Assembly: GCA_031281385.1 (NCBI GenBank) | Contig: JAITFL010000197.1 | Span: forward strand, 1-7,095 | Reading direction: 5' to 3' | DNA length: 7,095 nucleotides | Source of the DNA: Holophagales bacterium | GTDB taxonomy: Bacteria > Acidobacteriota > Holophagae > Holophagales > Holophagaceae | In this document: piece after piece, positions 6,296 through 7,095 of the stretch | Layout: every line of letters begins with the position of its first letter | Position numbering within the stretch: the first letter of the stretch is position 1 | Notes under the pieces: model-generated | Told to the model about the DNA's origin: nothing | What the model saw: only the letters and a program-made list of their open reading frames with translations | Databases searched by the model: none | Made by a program: the position numbers and the translations under genes

Positions 6296-7095
6296 TTGGC
6301 AATCGCGCAACCACCACTTCTCGACAGAGTCTTGCAGGCCCAAGGGAGCCTTGGCCTCGAAAAGGGCCTAATGGTCAAAAGCCCAGGCAGGATCAACATC
6401 ATCGGGGAGCACACCGACTACAACAATGGGTTCGCCATCCTTGGCGCGGTGGACAAATCGGTCGTCATGGCCTTCACGCCGAGGGCGGACGACACGATAG
6501 TGCTGCACTCCATTGACTTTGAGGCCACATACCAAACCAGCATCCCCGCGCTGTCGCAAACAGGGCTCGAATGGCCCAACCTTGCGCTTGGCTCCATCGC
6601 GCAGCTGCAGAAGGCTAACATGCCCATTTCCGGCTTCGACCTCGTATATGGGGCGGACATGCCAAGGAGTGCCGGACTCTCCACAGGGTCGGCGATAGCC
6701 TGCGGCATCCTTTTTGGGCTAAACCGCCTTTTCGGCCTCAATATGTCCGACAACGACATAGCTTGGTGCGCCATTCGCGCAGAGCATGAATTCATGGGGG
6801 TCAGGTGCGGCTCTATGGATCAATTCCTCAACCTCAGGGCAAAAGAAAAAACGGCCCTGCTGCTGGATTGCAAAGACCATAGCTCCCAGCACATCCCCTT
6901 TGAACAAAACGGCCTCTGCATCGTCCTGTGCGACAGCCAAGTGAGGCGCAAGCTCAGCCAGAGCAAATACAACATGAGGCGCTCGCAGTGCGAAGAGGGC
7001 GTTGCAGCGCTTTCCAAGTTCCAGCCCAGCGTCCAGTCGCTTAGGGACGCAACGCTGGAACTGTTGCTGGACAACAAAAGCTCAATGAACCCCGT
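6296..7095 (+). CDS. galK: Galactokinase (GHMP kinase), 3' end outside window
   Basis: Phosphorylates galactose to galactose-1-phosphate with ATP in the cytoplasm, the entry step of the Leloir pathway. The frame is open to the window edge; 266 of about 380 expected residues are visible. TTG at 6296 is used because GGAGG precedes it by 7 nt and it gives the usual lead of about 30 residues before motif 1. Motif 1, the galactokinase signature SPGRINIIGEHTDYNNG, is at 29-45 with R32. RCGSMDQF (170-177) carries the expected catalytic base D175. A Bacteroidota-like block, CDSQVRRKLSQSKYNMRR-QCEEGV, follows. Motif 2 is altered: PRSAGLSTGSAIACG (123-137) where the family usually has GLSSSAxLExx, so the second and third serines become Thr-Gly and the following Glu becomes Ala. 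Motif 3 lies outside. Arginine is mostly AGG (8 of 13), unlike hppA. No other gal genes are in view. A related sugar kinase of the same family is the main alternative. Confidence 0.9.
   Translation, partial: MAIAQPPLLDRVLQAQGSLGLEKGLMVKSPGRINIIGEHTDYNNGFAILGAVDKSVVMAFTPRADDTIVLHSIDFEATYQTSIPALSQTGLEWPNLALGSIAQLQKANMPISGFDLVYGADMPRSAGLSTGSAIACGILFGLNRLFGLNMSDNDIAWCAIRAEHEFMGVRCGSMDQFLNLRAKEKTALLLDCKDHSSQHIPFEQNGLCIVLCDSQVRRKLSQSKYNMRRSQCEEGVAALSKFQPSVQSLRDATLELLLDNKSSMNP

Noticed and set aside
6045..6317. 90-codon minus-strand frame in the divergent intergenic region
   Set aside because: It runs over the operator-like repeats and the galK start, with no domain or clear ribosome-binding site; composition looks non-coding.

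Overview
The window reads as chromosomal DNA of a Gram-negative-type bacterium of moderate GC content. The sequence does not fix the phylum. Support for this comes from an ArnA/ArnT-type pair, which acts on envelope glycolipids, and from clear Shine-Dalgarno motifs (AGGGGG, AGGGG, GGAG, GGAGG) placed 5-7 nt before the starts. There is also one extended -10 promoter of sigma-70 type. The galactokinase resembles Bacteroidota-type GalK in several motifs, but that alone is weak taxonomic evidence.

Layout. (1) Bases 1-351 (+) are the C-terminal part of a tRNA pseudouridine synthase A gene (truA) cut by the window edge. (2) Just after it lies a TGgTATAAT promoter, and bases 467-3019 (+) encode an 850-residue membrane pyrophosphatase (hppA) with the lysine typical of the K+-independent subclass and an extra N-terminal hydrophobic segment. 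(3) A 69-bp convergent gap holds a perfect 11-bp-stem hairpin, probably a two-way terminator. (4) On the minus strand sits a tight two-gene operon: a stand-alone ArnA-type UDP-glucuronate decarboxylase (4872-5903), followed after 10 bp by an ArnT-like polyprenyl-phosphate-sugar glycosyltransferase (3089-4861). (5) A divergent intergenic region of about 390 bp (5904-6295) carries three directly adjacent hairpins and two copies of a 24-bp direct repeat with an operator-like dyad. (6) A galactokinase gene (galK) starts at a TTG codon at 6296 and runs off the right edge.

How it fits together. The right half has a nucleotide-sugar theme: UDP-glucuronate decarboxylation and lipid-linked sugar transfer on one side, galactose phosphorylation on the other. 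hppA is a separate energy-coupling gene that recovers ion-motive force from pyrophosphate, a by-product of activating sugars, nucleotides and amino acids; any functional link is only inference. The most unusual parts are the triple-hairpin cluster, the repeated dyad between the divergent genes, the changed second motif of GalK, and the reduced Arn pair without arnB, arnC, arnD or a formyltransferase domain beside it. I found no CRISPR array, tRNA, rRNA, transposase or phage gene, and no clearly new multi-gene system.
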